NCBI GenBank assembly: GCA_018105865.1
Contig: CM030845.1
Coordinates: 11,633,890-11,697,889 of the forward strand
Direction of reading: 5' to 3'
From: Metaphire vulgaris
Lineage: Eukaryota; Annelida; Clitellata; Crassiclitellata; Megascolecidae
Length of the DNA stretch: 64,000 nucleotides
Position numbers and translations under genes: made by a program. The first letter of the stretch is position 1; every line of letters begins with the position of its first letter. Below, one piece after another: positions 1 to 9,504 of the stretch. The notes beneath the pieces are model-generated. The model made no database searches. It was given only the letters and a program-made list of their open reading frames with translations, and had not been told where the DNA came from.

Positions 1-1867
1 ATTACTAATGTTCAGACTTCATTTATTCTCGCAGAAGCATTCTACTCTGTTTCAAATTTTCAAAGAAAGAACCTCGATTTCTACCGCATATTAATTGTAT
101 GCCAAGTAAGGCAATTAATTGACTGCCCAGTTATTAGAGTGCTCACTGTTCACAAGATGTCAGCATCATTATAGTTAGCACTTACATGACCTACAGAAGC
201 TGAAGTAGTTATATATAAGAAAGTGCATTACTGCTATTTTAGTGCTACTGGTTTAACCCTTTAACCACCAAAGCACCCAAATGCACTCATAAGCAATACC
301 TTAGCCTTTAATGTCTTATCCACTTAATAAAACATATACTGAGTTGCCATTGGAGTGTCACATGTACGAGGGTTAGCCCTCAAGATTTTCAGTTACCTGG
401 CCCAAAAAATCAAATTTCTGATCTTTTATAGCAAATGTAATGTCTGTGTTCTAGTGATCATACAATTAAGTGTCAGCAACCCCCCAGAATTCCAACTGGT
501 ATTTAAATTGATGATGTCATAGCTAAAAATAGTGACCATTCAAATTGGCCCTTTTAAATTCATCACTTGCTTAAACAACCAGTATATTTGAAGGAATTAA
601 ACCTTGCCTCTGCATAGAAACATCAATGAACTTGTGAGAAATTGTCAATTTAACCCTCTCGCAATGGCAATCTGTATAACAAATATGTTATGAAGCCAAA
701 ATGTTGGCCTTAGGGGTAAAAGGGTTAAACCTCAGGTAGGATCATAATTGGCAGACAGGCATTTCACAACAGTCAAATTATGACCTTTGCTCTTAGCATC
801 TTAAAGATTATTTCAAAAATATAATAAACCGCATCAAACCAAGCAACTTCGGTTGTGCCATAAAAGCACCTTGTCTGCAGACATCAGCAAGTTTACATTC
901 AATTAGGGTACTTCACAAAAATATTAAATTTCATTTAACTGAAAATATGGATATAATGCTGTTTTCAAACCTTTCTTCTCTTGATTGCTCATATTCTTTT
1001 TTCTCCGCTGAATAATCAACTTGGCACAGAAAGAATGAAATTTACCTAGTTGCTTCACACGACAAAATTGTTGAATTGAAAATATAAAGCCTGCCGAAGA
1101 CACATCAATCCTTATTCTATTAGACAAACTCCTTTCTCCACTGAATTAACGATTATCAGAAACTTTTAAGATATAAAGCCAAGTTGCATACGATAAGTAT
1201 CAACTTGAAATAACTTGTATGCTATCAGAAAGAATTACACATTTACTAACTAGCTGCTTCACACAGTAGACAGAATTGCTTGTACTGCTTCCACACAGAT
1301 TGAAAATATAAATCCTGCTGAGACAATTCAAAAACAATCCTTAAAAAGTAAAATCTATTAATGTAGCTACTTGACTTCAAGCAGAATCTTAAAATGGTCT
1401 CAGTCTTGTAATTGACTTCTGATTATCAGAAACTTTTAAGCTATAAAGCAAGGATGGTTGCATATGTTAAGATCATCACACATAACGGTGAATCTGATCT
1501 GGCGATACTGATCATGTGACATTTAACAAAGGAAACTTTACTTGCCCCATTTATATAGCGCATTTTTCAACGCATTATTCAAATATTATTTCATCACCAA
1601 GTCAAGGTAACATCATCATTTATCGCTTTATATAGCGTCAAATTCAGAGGAGTTCAGTTTTCAAAATATGCATTATTCAAATATTATTTCATCAAAAATT
1701 CAAGGTTGTTAAACTCCTAAAACGACAAAGTTTGCCATAAACGTTGCTTCACCATACACAGTGCTGTATTCAAATTTTCACTTAGGAAAGTTTCAACAGG
1801 AAGTTGATAAGATCTCTTGATTCCAGTTCATTAACAAACAATGAATGACGCAATAACAAAAACGCAC
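1..1867. other. TADA2B intron (left edge) with local tandem duplications
   Basis: No exon was found here; the remaining TADA2B exons must lie left of the window. The stretch holds two diverged direct repeats. Segments ~1030-1190 and ~1240-1465 share GCTTCACAC...GAAAATATAAA and GATTATCAGAAACTTTTAAG. Segments ~1571-1612 and ~1668-1710 share GCATTATTCAAATATTATTT. A small element with ends TTAACCCT/AGGGTTAA is at 652-726. Confidence 0.6.
652..726. mobile_element. Small TTAA-ended MITE
   Basis: It starts TTAACCCTCTCGC and ends GTAAAAGGGTTAA. The TTAA ends and short inverted repeats resemble piggyBac-type miniature elements. Similar units occur at 15936-16008, 16963-17040 and 19335-19410. Confidence 0.45.
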
Positions 1868-3612
1868 CCTTTCAAAGTCATCTCTAAGAGCCATGTAGCC
1901 AAGCTCCTGCTGCTCAAGCACTGTCAGGCTGACTGGTTTTAGTAATAACAGAAACAGAACAAATAAAAAATCTCTAAGAGCCATGTAGCCAAGCTCCTGC
2001 TGCTCAAGCACTGTCAGGCTGACTGGGCAGAACAAATCAAAGCATTCTGAAACAAATAAAAAAAGACCAAATATATATTAAAATTAAAATCATTAATTAG
2101 AGACAGTGTGGCTAATATTGACGTGGCATTAGAACAGGCACCATAGTCCGGATTGCTCAGAAAATGGATCACAAAGTGACAAAGAATGTATCTATAACTT
2201 TCACAGCAACTACATTAACCTTAATAAATTCATAAGCATTAACTTTAATAAATTCATAGTCATTAATCATCTACAAACATGTAATTGACATGTATTTTCA
2301 AGCAACATCAGCTTTACATTACATGAATCATATGCTTCATTCTTCCTGCACAATAGATTTGTAATAAAAAACTTCAATTGGTGCTAAAAAAAATGTTCTG
2401 TAATGTTCTGATATGGTCATATCCCTGTATCAGCAGTTCTGCAAAAATACTGAATACTGTGCATAAGAATCATACTGAACATATTCTAATAACCAATTGT
2501 GCGTGGATCAGAGTTTCAAAGCAATCCAATAAGCGATGAATGCTTTTTGAAAAATCAAATGAAATCTCATTACCAAACAGTTCTAAAATTGGTTAAAATT
2601 CAGCAAATAATGAGAAAATTAAGAAAACTTTTCAATAATGGAGAAAACAAAAAATAAATAGCAATAAGTGAATAATTAATAATAAAAGGTTTAGGTAGTT
2701 CCCATTCTCAAATTTCGAGCATTTTGATCCAGCGCTTATCTCTGGTATGGGCAATCAGTGACGTAGGTACAGTGTTTATTCTAGCCACCTTGACATTGGG
2801 GGGATTTTGAAATGTTTGGGGGGACAAGGTCTGAGTCTCCAAAAACCTTGACAAGCAAACAAAAAGAGGTCATCCTTCCTAATATTTTTACCCTTCTCAA
2901 ATACATTTTCCCCTCTCCAAAAAAGCCCCCTTTGTCACACTTGGGGAGAAATTTCCATCCCCAGCCAACATAACAAAATTTTGGGGGAGGGAATTTTAAA
3001 ACTTTGGGGACGGGGAAGGGGAATTCCCCCAAGAGAAGGCCTAGAATAAACACTGCATAGGTAGAATAAACCATTAATCTGGGGTAGGTTGCCATTACCT
3101 GCCTCAGGCCTAAACTCTACCTTACAGCCAAATGCTGCTTCTCACTTCTACCACTGCCCTTTGGCAAGTAAGGCTGAGTTGACCTCTAGGGCTCCTGCAG
3201 GACTTGATCCTGTTCCTGAATATAAAATCATCTCTTTAGGTGATAAATGCCTGTGTGGAGAAGCACCACACTACTTGAAATACAGGACTGCAGACTTGTA
3301 CGTTTGACCCAAGATTTCATGGGCTCTGATCAGACGACATGCATATGCTGGTTACCTCAAGAACTCATAGCAAAATTGTTGATCACTCTTTTAAAGCAAT
3401 TGGGTCTCGGAGTGGAACGCTCTCCTGATCGCCTTACGAGATCAAACTGTGCCACGCTCAGTTTTCCTTACTAAACTAAAGACGTTTAACTTTTAATTAT
3501 GCAGTGGCAGCGCATTTGTTAAAATGTGCCTTTGAAATACAATTAATCATCTATCTATCTATCCGTCAGCAAGCCACTCTTGTGCATTACCTCTCTGCCA
3601 TCTTCCTGCCCC

Positions 3613-3658
<46 letters not shown>

Positions 3659-5040
3659 AGTACTTTTACCTTCACTTTCATCAACACACTTCCTTGGCCT
3701 TCCAACTGCAGACGTCACTAACAGAAAGAGAAAATTGCCAGCAACAGTGATAAGATGATATCCATACAGTCAATAAGAACCAAACAATTATACAACATTT
3801 ACTATGTGTAAACATGCATCATTTTTGCTAACTGTGCATATCATGAGGTAATCAATCTATAAAAATCTAGACACATGTAGACACTTACTTGCAAGTGTAC
3901 ATACAAACATGTGTTCATACAAAACAAAAAATACCCAAATATCGTACTTGGTAACAAAGCAAAAACTATGAGGAAACAAGTTAACAAACCTTCACCAATG
4001 CTTCCATCTATATAATAGTCACAGTAATGTTTCTCACACTCTGGAAAATAAACAAAAAAGGCATGGTTAGCACAGGTATTGCACTAGTGTTAAAAAATGT
4101 TAACACTAGTACAATACCTATGCTAACCATGCATACAAAAAGCAGGGAAACTTGAATTAGTGTGGCATTTGCATTTCATGTTTTATATGTTTTGTTTATA
4201 TAAAAATGAGTCCCCAAATAAAATGCTCCAATGCTAAATTAAACTCTTTGAGGGGAAGTAGAAACGAGTCACAATGTTCCCACTGTTTCAAAAATTGTTC
4301 AGTATTATTTTTTTGGTGATTCTACACTCATTTCCATAAAAAACAATGTAAGTAGGACGCTGTATTACAGTGAATTATACTGCTCATGTTTCATTCTGGA
4401 TCCAAGTGAATCTCAGTAATGTAATGTAATGTGATATTTGTATAGCACCTCTTCTATTTCTACACAGAGGCACTCCTAGCATTGGAGTCGCAGGGTAATG
4501 TAGTGAGACTTTATCTTTCGCATTGAGCAGAGCGAGGGAGTAAGAAATGATTCCCGAATGGATGGGTTCAAGGCATTCCAGAGGGAGGGTCCAGTCACTG
4601 CAAAAGTCCTGACGCTGGGTAAGAGCAGTGCATGATCTGGGGACATAAACATTCTAGTAGCTCAGCATAATCTCTGAAATTGCATGGAATATCCCAGAAA
4701 TAATGCCACACGAACAGGTTTAACTTCTATTTCAAGCTGAGAACAAGCATGCATTCTGAAAAGAGCACCACACCAAAACAGAACATCAATATTAAATTTC
4801 ATGAACAAATGTTTTTACCTGCCGGGTCTTTAGTCTTCACACAGTGTGCAACATCTGGCCTACAAGATATTCAAATGACAAAAATAATTCAGCATGCTCA
4901 GATCAAGCATTGCTCACTAGGACGTGTCAAAAACAGAGATCACTGCAAACAGGACACACATTAACCCCCTTAATGCCAAATCAAAGTGTGGCTCATAAAC
5001 CTCACAGCTGTGCTCAGCACTGACTAGACAAATCAGTGCA

Positions 5041-5078
<38 letters not shown>

Positions 5079-7116
5079 GCAAGGTGACTTCTATAGTGCC
5101 ATGGTTAAATGAAGGTCAAAGTCAAGGGTGCCCTCATAATGAGGGAATACTGCTGTCCACAACTAGGTACCAATTATTTAATTGGTTTTCAATCCATTAT
5201 CAAAGAATTAAACACAAAAGACACAAAAAACCTGTCTGAAAACCCACCAGCTTCCAAACCCATACTGTTCAACAGCTTCAACCAAAGTTTCATCCTCAGT
5301 AGATGTCCACTTCTCATCAAAGATATGCAGACATTCAGGCAATTCAGGAACCTGTAGTTATTAAAACAAATATCCTCTACAAGATACGTTTTTAGATAAA
5401 AATTGAAACCTGTTTTAACTAGATAAAAATTGAAACCTGCTTAAAAAAAATAACTATGTTTTCCATTACGATTATGTGGTCTGTGGCTAGAATTTAACAA
5501 ACATTTAAGCATAATGATGCATATCATTTATTAAGTATTTAAAGTTTTTAGCTAAATCACAACTGCAAAGTCACAAGAAAATTAATTTTTTCACACCTTG
5601 AAAAAGTTCCGATGCATACAGCATACATTTAAATAAATCAGAACAGAGAATTTTCCAGAATGCTCGTTTACAGTCGAAAAGAATGGGCGGCATTCCTGTC
5701 TCTGGTTATTCTAAATACTTGACCACTGTGTCTGCAGTCCACTGTGCTAAACGCTAAACAGAATGCTGCACAATCCATGCCTTAATGCTAAGGAATCACA
5801 CTTTAAAACTGAGGTCCAATTCATGTAGAAACTGACGTACCATTGTTACCCTGTAATCGTGATCTCGCTCATGGGTTCCGATGTCAATGCCACACGAAAA
5901 GCACTAAAACAAATGACAATATAAGTGAAGAAATATAATGACTAGCACTTGAGTAACACAGCTATAACATCTCGTAAACAGCCTAACAATAGTAAAACAT
6001 CGTGATCTATCTGAAGTCGTGATAATATTGAAAGACCTGTGAAAAGTTCATTTCAAGGCTTTTGAGCAAGAAACAATTTTTTTTACTAAGGAGCAACTCC
6101 CCAGAGTCCAAAGTAGCCAATCACTACACTCCTACTTAGTTAAGGTCTAAACTTACTCAATGTTTCGTAAGTTTAAACTGCACTTAATTTTTGAATTTTA
6201 ACCTTCATAACCTTAGTATATGTATGCATCTCCTAAATTGTCACATATATGTTGCTCTGAAAATACCTAAATCGTTTGCTACACTTCTCTCTTTGCCTAA
6301 TAAATGATTGATCATTCAGAAACATTCAGATGATAATTCTGAATGAAGAAAAGGGAGGTATTAAACTATTCAGAGCATCAGGAGGCCAGTGATCACAAAA
6401 TTCGTTGGCTCAAGTTGAGTGCATTCTAGAAGATTGGACCAACTAGTGCAACACCTCATTTCAGGAATAGAGACTGCTACATTCCTGCTACCAGTCAGCC
6501 AAATCCAATTTCTATCAAGTAATTAACTAAAATTTGGTTCTGCGTTATACTTATACATCCAATCAATCCAATCATCCACTTCTATAGCGCCACTTCATAA
6601 TACACAAAAGCATGATTCTTCTTGGCTGAAACTACGGGACCAATGGTCCCTCCAGTCAACCTTTTATTCAACTTACTCTATAGCTTAAGATATTATCAAT
6701 ACATGTCTTTTTACCACGTTATACGTTGCTTTTAAATCACAGAAACTGTAATCAGAATCAGAGAAACTGTACTTACTTGGGTAAGCCTCTAAGAGCTCCT
6801 TTTCTTTACTGTGTTGAAATTACTTAGTCCATAGTTTAGTTAAGAGTTTAATGATTATACAACCAGTTGTATCGATATTTCTTTTTCATGTTATAACGGT
6901 AAATGCTAGAAATTTGTATGAAATTGGAAAATAAAAGATGTTTTCAATTCAACATATACAAATTTGCGGTTATGTAGTCACGTGACCTGCCTGTAAACAA
7001 AGATAGACGCCGTTGCACTGAGCGCATTCGACGATGGCGCCTTCGACGACGATCTCTTCGCAGTAGCAGCAGCGGACGCCGTTCGGCGCCGCCTCCGAAT
7101 GGTCCCGGTGATCCAT
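1868..7116 (-). CDS. TADA2B: TADA2B-like SAGA transcriptional adaptor, 5' part (7 exons; continues beyond left edge)
   Basis: ADA2b adaptors sit in the histone acetyltransferase module of the SAGA complex in the nucleus and couple Gcn5 to nucleosomes. Exons (minus): 6991-7116, 5841-5903, 5248-5351, 4819-4859, 3990-4040, 3670-3717 and 1868-1932 (or a longer form from 2022 or 2046). Together they give 166 residues in one consistent frame. Exons 1-2 encode a ZZ-type zinc finger (CCYC...CAQC...YLCLQ then CFSCGIDIGTHERDHDY). Exons 3-5 encode a SANT/Myb domain (KWTSTEDETLVEAVEQYGFG, CEKHYCDYYIDG). Exon 7 carries LTVLEQQELGYMALRDDFE, the counterpart of the conserved TADA2B segment EQQQLGYMPLRDDYE, which separates 2B from 2A. 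The start codon at 7116 was chosen because it lies a few residues before the zinc finger, as in relatives; the frame stays open upstream with low-complexity sequence. Oddities: a probable GC donor after exon 1 and a duplicated exon 7. The SWIRM-containing C-terminal exons are outside the window. Confidence 0.9.
1880..2026 (-). repeat. Exact 57-bp direct duplication over TADA2B exon 7 (90-bp offset)
   Basis: Bases 1880-1936 and 1970-2026 are identical over 57 bp. On the minus strand each copy is preceded by a pyrimidine-rich stretch ending CCAG or CCCAG, so both acceptor and exon are duplicated. The 90-bp offset is 30 codons and the sequence between is open, so use of the far acceptor (2022 or 2046) would insert 30 or 38 residues without a frameshift. 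Only the copy at 1880-1936 runs on into DDFE and a donor at 1867. Confidence 0.85.
2770..3055. mobile_element. hAT-like MITE in a TADA2B intron
   Basis: Terminal inverted repeat CAGTGTTTATTCTAG / CTAGAATAAACACTG. The flanking 8-mers CGTAGGTA and CATAGGTA match 7 of 8, with a CpG-type change. The interior is G-rich on one strand and has no coding capacity. Confidence 0.8.
3090..3470 (+). repeat. Dispersed repeat, related to 42760-42960 in inverse orientation
   Basis: The segment around GTAAGGCTGAGTTGACC (3165-3190), followed by AGGGCTCCTGCAGGACTTGA, matches the reverse complement of 42770-42860 (GTAAGGCTGAGTCGACC...GGGGCTCCTACATGGTTGA). It is a LINE/SINE-type fragment of unknown class; the short open frames over it are not credible genes. 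Confidence 0.55.
3613..3657. repeat. (AAT)n microsatellite
   Basis: About 15 AAT units inside a TADA2B intron, immediately 3' (minus strand) of exon 6. Confidence 0.95.
4435..4740. repeat. Retroposon 3'-tail-like repeat
   Basis: GTATAGCACCTCTTCTATTT and the following GC-richer segment (GAGTCGCAGGGTAATG, CATTCCAGAGGGAGGGTCCA) resemble the ATAGCGCC-type 3' ends of invertebrate non-LTR elements seen elsewhere in the window (6560, 21530, 24830, 48200). No open frame. Confidence 0.35.
5040..5078. repeat. (ATT)n microsatellite
   Basis: Thirteen ATT units next to TTCTATAGTGCC, a retroposon-tail motif, suggesting a retroposon 3' end. Confidence 0.95.
6555..6665 (-). repeat. Retroposon 3' tail, copy of the 48195-48260 family
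   Basis: Read on the minus strand, GTATTATGAAGTGGCGCTAT followed by AGAAGTGGATGATTGGATTG matches plus 48232-48260 (GCATTATGAAGTGGCACTAT). The ATTGG-rich end looks like the element's variable tail. Confidence 0.55.
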
Positions 7117-7240
7117 CGCCACTGCTGCCCGTCCGACCGATCGTCGGGGCAAAAACGACGACGCAACGAAAACGCTAAGAAACCTCACAACAGAACCGCA
7201 ATCACCACGGCCGCCATTTTCACGCGTATCCCAGAATTCA
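6985..7240 (-). promoter_or_regulatory. CpG-rich promoter/5' region of the TADA2B-like gene
   Basis: CpG dinucleotides are dense from exon 1 to about 7240, in contrast with the AT-rich flanks. On the minus (gene) strand, GAAAATGGCGGCC at 7209-7221 matches the YY1 consensus (AAATGGCGGC) in the orientation usual for YY1-driven housekeeping promoters, about 100 bp 5' of the start codon. No TATA box is obvious. A CT/CA simple repeat (7241-7279) and a hAT-like MITE (7327-7498) lie just upstream. Confidence 0.5.
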
Positions 7241-7242
7241 AT

Positions 7243-7274
<32 letters not shown>

Positions 7275-7279
7275 ACACC
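7241..7279. repeat. (CT)n/(CA)n compound microsatellite upstream of TADA2B
   Basis: About 20 bp of CT followed by about 18 bp of CA, between the TADA2B start codon and the hAT-like MITE. Confidence 0.9.
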
Positions 7280-7326
7280 TTATCAACTTTCAAATCCAGC
7301 CCAAACCGAAACGTACCTGTTTGGCC

Positions 7327-7498
7327 CAGTGGCGGCTCCACCGGAGGGGCAGGGGGGCCCGTGCCCCCATTGAGTGCCTGCCCCCCAGTTGGGACCTATA
7401 CTTAATGCTACATACATTAAACAACAAATGGTTGGCCCCCATGATTAGAAGTTGCCACCCCAATGGCCCCCACTTGCCAAATCCTAGAGCCGCTACTG
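7327..7498. mobile_element. hAT-like MITE (CAGTGGCGGCTC family), copy 1
   Basis: Starts CAGTGGCGGCTCC, ends GAGCCGCTACTG, flanked by the perfect 8-bp duplication GTTTGGCC (7319-7326 and 7499-7506). Copy 2 is at 32872-33063 in opposite orientation. It lies 211 bp upstream of the TADA2B start codon. Confidence 0.92.
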
Positions 7499-7623
7499 GT
7501 TTGGCCTATCCCCTCAGATCACTACACCGCTTTTCTGACTTATCGTTCTGGCTTTACCTAGCTCTAATTCGATTTGGTGCGCCATCGGCGGATGCCCTGG
7601 GAATTATGATAGTGGCGCCATAG

Positions 7624-8572
7624 AAGTTGATTGATCGACAGCTTCGCTATTCCTGCCAACGTACTGTATCAGAGCACTGAGAACCTTGATACATCATCAT
7701 ACAGACCATTCGAACTTTCAATGGATTCAAAATTATTGTTTGATTTTCCAAATACACTGTAGTAGGCCCAACAAGACTAGAACTGCACAAGTGGAATCAT
7801 TTTAAAAGCAAGGGTTAACTCTTTTGGTATGGGCCCTAGTAGACAATGTAAATGTTCAGAAGGGATCTCGGAATCCTGAATTTTCTAGATTAGGTAGGCC
7901 AGTAATAAATTAGTTATTAGTAATCTGGATTGCGTGATATTGTAAATAGGAATTCAATTTAGATTAGAATATGCACAAATTGATCCAACAATATGAAAAC
8001 TTGTATAATTCCAAACATACACAACAGCTTGGTACATATGCAGTACTCACTAATTTCTAGAAAACCAAATTGTCTTAGGCATCTTTGCCCATAACAGCTA
8101 AAAAAAGACTCCATTTTCCGGATAATTCAGGTCAAATTGATGCGCACACTGTCGGTTAAATCATAAAACAGTCCAATTATGTTGACTCGATTCTACAAAC
8201 ATGTCTTCAGCCTTTGCAACGAACACAATGTCAAAACCAGTATCAATGCAATATCTCCATTGTAAGGTTGAGAAACAAACAGCAAATATAGTCGGAGCCA
8301 CGTCAGAATGGCTGCAGGGAATGCAAAAGCAGAAGAAATCTGAAAATCAACATAAAACACACTCAAGATTAAATTAACTCCACATCTCTTGCCTTAGGCT
8401 GTTGTAAAAAGGATAATATCCAATACCTATACCTAATCATTGGTGAAACTTTCAATGACTGAATTGAAAAATAATTAGGCAAAAAATCGTTTTGTGAATT
8501 GCCAGGAGGAAATCATAAAACCCAAAGACTTTTAATATTCACCATATTTAAATCAAACCTAAATTTCTAGTC
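7624..8572. other. Stretch without recognisable gene
   Basis: AT-rich sequence between the TADA2B 5' end and the microsatellite block at 8573. No exon-like open frame, RNA gene or inverted repeat was recognised. Confidence 0.5.
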
Positions 8573-8605
<33 letters not shown>

Positions 8606-8607
8606 AG

Positions 8608-8638
<31 letters not shown>

Positions 8639-8682
8639 TAATAATAATAATAAATTAAGGCAGTGTTAATTATAAGTTCTTG

Positions 8683-8722
<40 letters not shown>
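8573..8722. repeat. (AAT)n microsatellite array in three blocks
   Basis: Three runs of AAT separated by short interruptions (CAGT, AAAT and a ~35-bp unique segment). The two open frames of poly-Tyr or poly-Ile over it are artefacts. It lies at the 3' side of the minus-strand retroelement relic 8868-9270. Confidence 0.95.
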
Positions 8723-8723
<1 letters not shown>

Positions 8724-8867
8724 CATCTTTATTCGTGACAAGCACAGCATAAAAAGTAGTACACAACCAGTAGTACACAACCAAGGAAAACACAAATCAA
8801 CTGAACAAAACTAAATAAAAATAATAATAAAAAAATAATAAAATAAACCTAATAATAAACAAATAAA

Positions 8868-9270
8868 CTAAGAACAAACTTTACACAGTACAGCCTCTGC
8901 CCTCAGACAAATTCTAGTAATGCACTGAGCAAAGTACAGTGGCTTCTCCTCATATCTATTAACAAAGGATGCTTGTCGCTTTTCTACAATAGCATGCATA
9001 CTATCCAAACCTGTCAGGACTCTGATATACTCGACATTATCTGCCTCACATGTTTTAAAAATTTTGCACACAACTACTCGAATCAGTCTGTCAAGAGCAT
9101 TAAGAATACTTTTGTTTGGAAATGTGGCTTCCATACCATACAATACAATAGGTAGACAATAGCTCTTTACCAGGTTAATGCATATTAATTCTGAAGCGGC
9201 AGCTCTGCTGCGACTATATAAGCAATTAAACGTGCGGAAAAATTTTAATTTAGCATCCGAAATAATAATA
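8868..9270 (-). pseudogene. Non-LTR retrotransposon relic, C-terminal end of reverse transcriptase protein
   Basis: The minus-strand frame reads YCLPIVLYGMEATFPNKSIL, then LDRLIRVVVCKIFKTCEA, then RQASFVNRYEE. This is the region after the RT domain of LINE polyproteins (the ...LLYG.E.W... / L..ALDRLIR type). There is no RT core, so it is a 5'-truncated copy. A diverged second copy lies at 61150-61410 on the same strand. It sits just 3' of the SAP/RRM gene. Confidence 0.7.
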
Positions 9271-9504
9271 ATAATAATAATGTCAGTGGTTTCCATCTTT
9301 CTATGTGCTTCCATGCCAAGTTATGGCCTGGCTGATATCAATCACCTTACCTGGGGAAAATGCACAGTAGCAGCAAGGCCCACACACAGGTTATTCTCAA
9401 AGAACAGTGGCATTAAATTTATCTTAAGTATACCATTGCTACATCTTTGCTTTAAATTCAAATATTACTAGCAAACTCACAGCAGGCTACCTACCTGCTG
9501 TATT

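Noticed and set aside
3090..3480. Possible tRNA-like or small-gene segment
   Set aside because: No cloverleaf or A/B-box pattern could be made; matches a dispersed repeat at 42760 instead. No tRNA or rRNA gene was recognised anywhere.
6970..7341. Longer N-terminus for TADA2B from 7341
   Set aside because: The upstream in-frame sequence translates a CT/CA microsatellite (RERERE, CVCV) and the MITE end; relatives start just before the zinc finger.
7099..7623. 174-codon plus-strand frame
   Set aside because: Antisense to TADA2B exon 1 and its CpG-rich 5' region, then runs through a CT/CA repeat and a MITE.
8572..8793. Poly-Tyr/poly-Leu frame
   Set aside because: Product of the AAT microsatellite. 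The same applies to the poly-Ile, poly-Asn and poly-Val/Cys frames at 3504, 5036, 9178, 12722, 24822 and 54474-54790.
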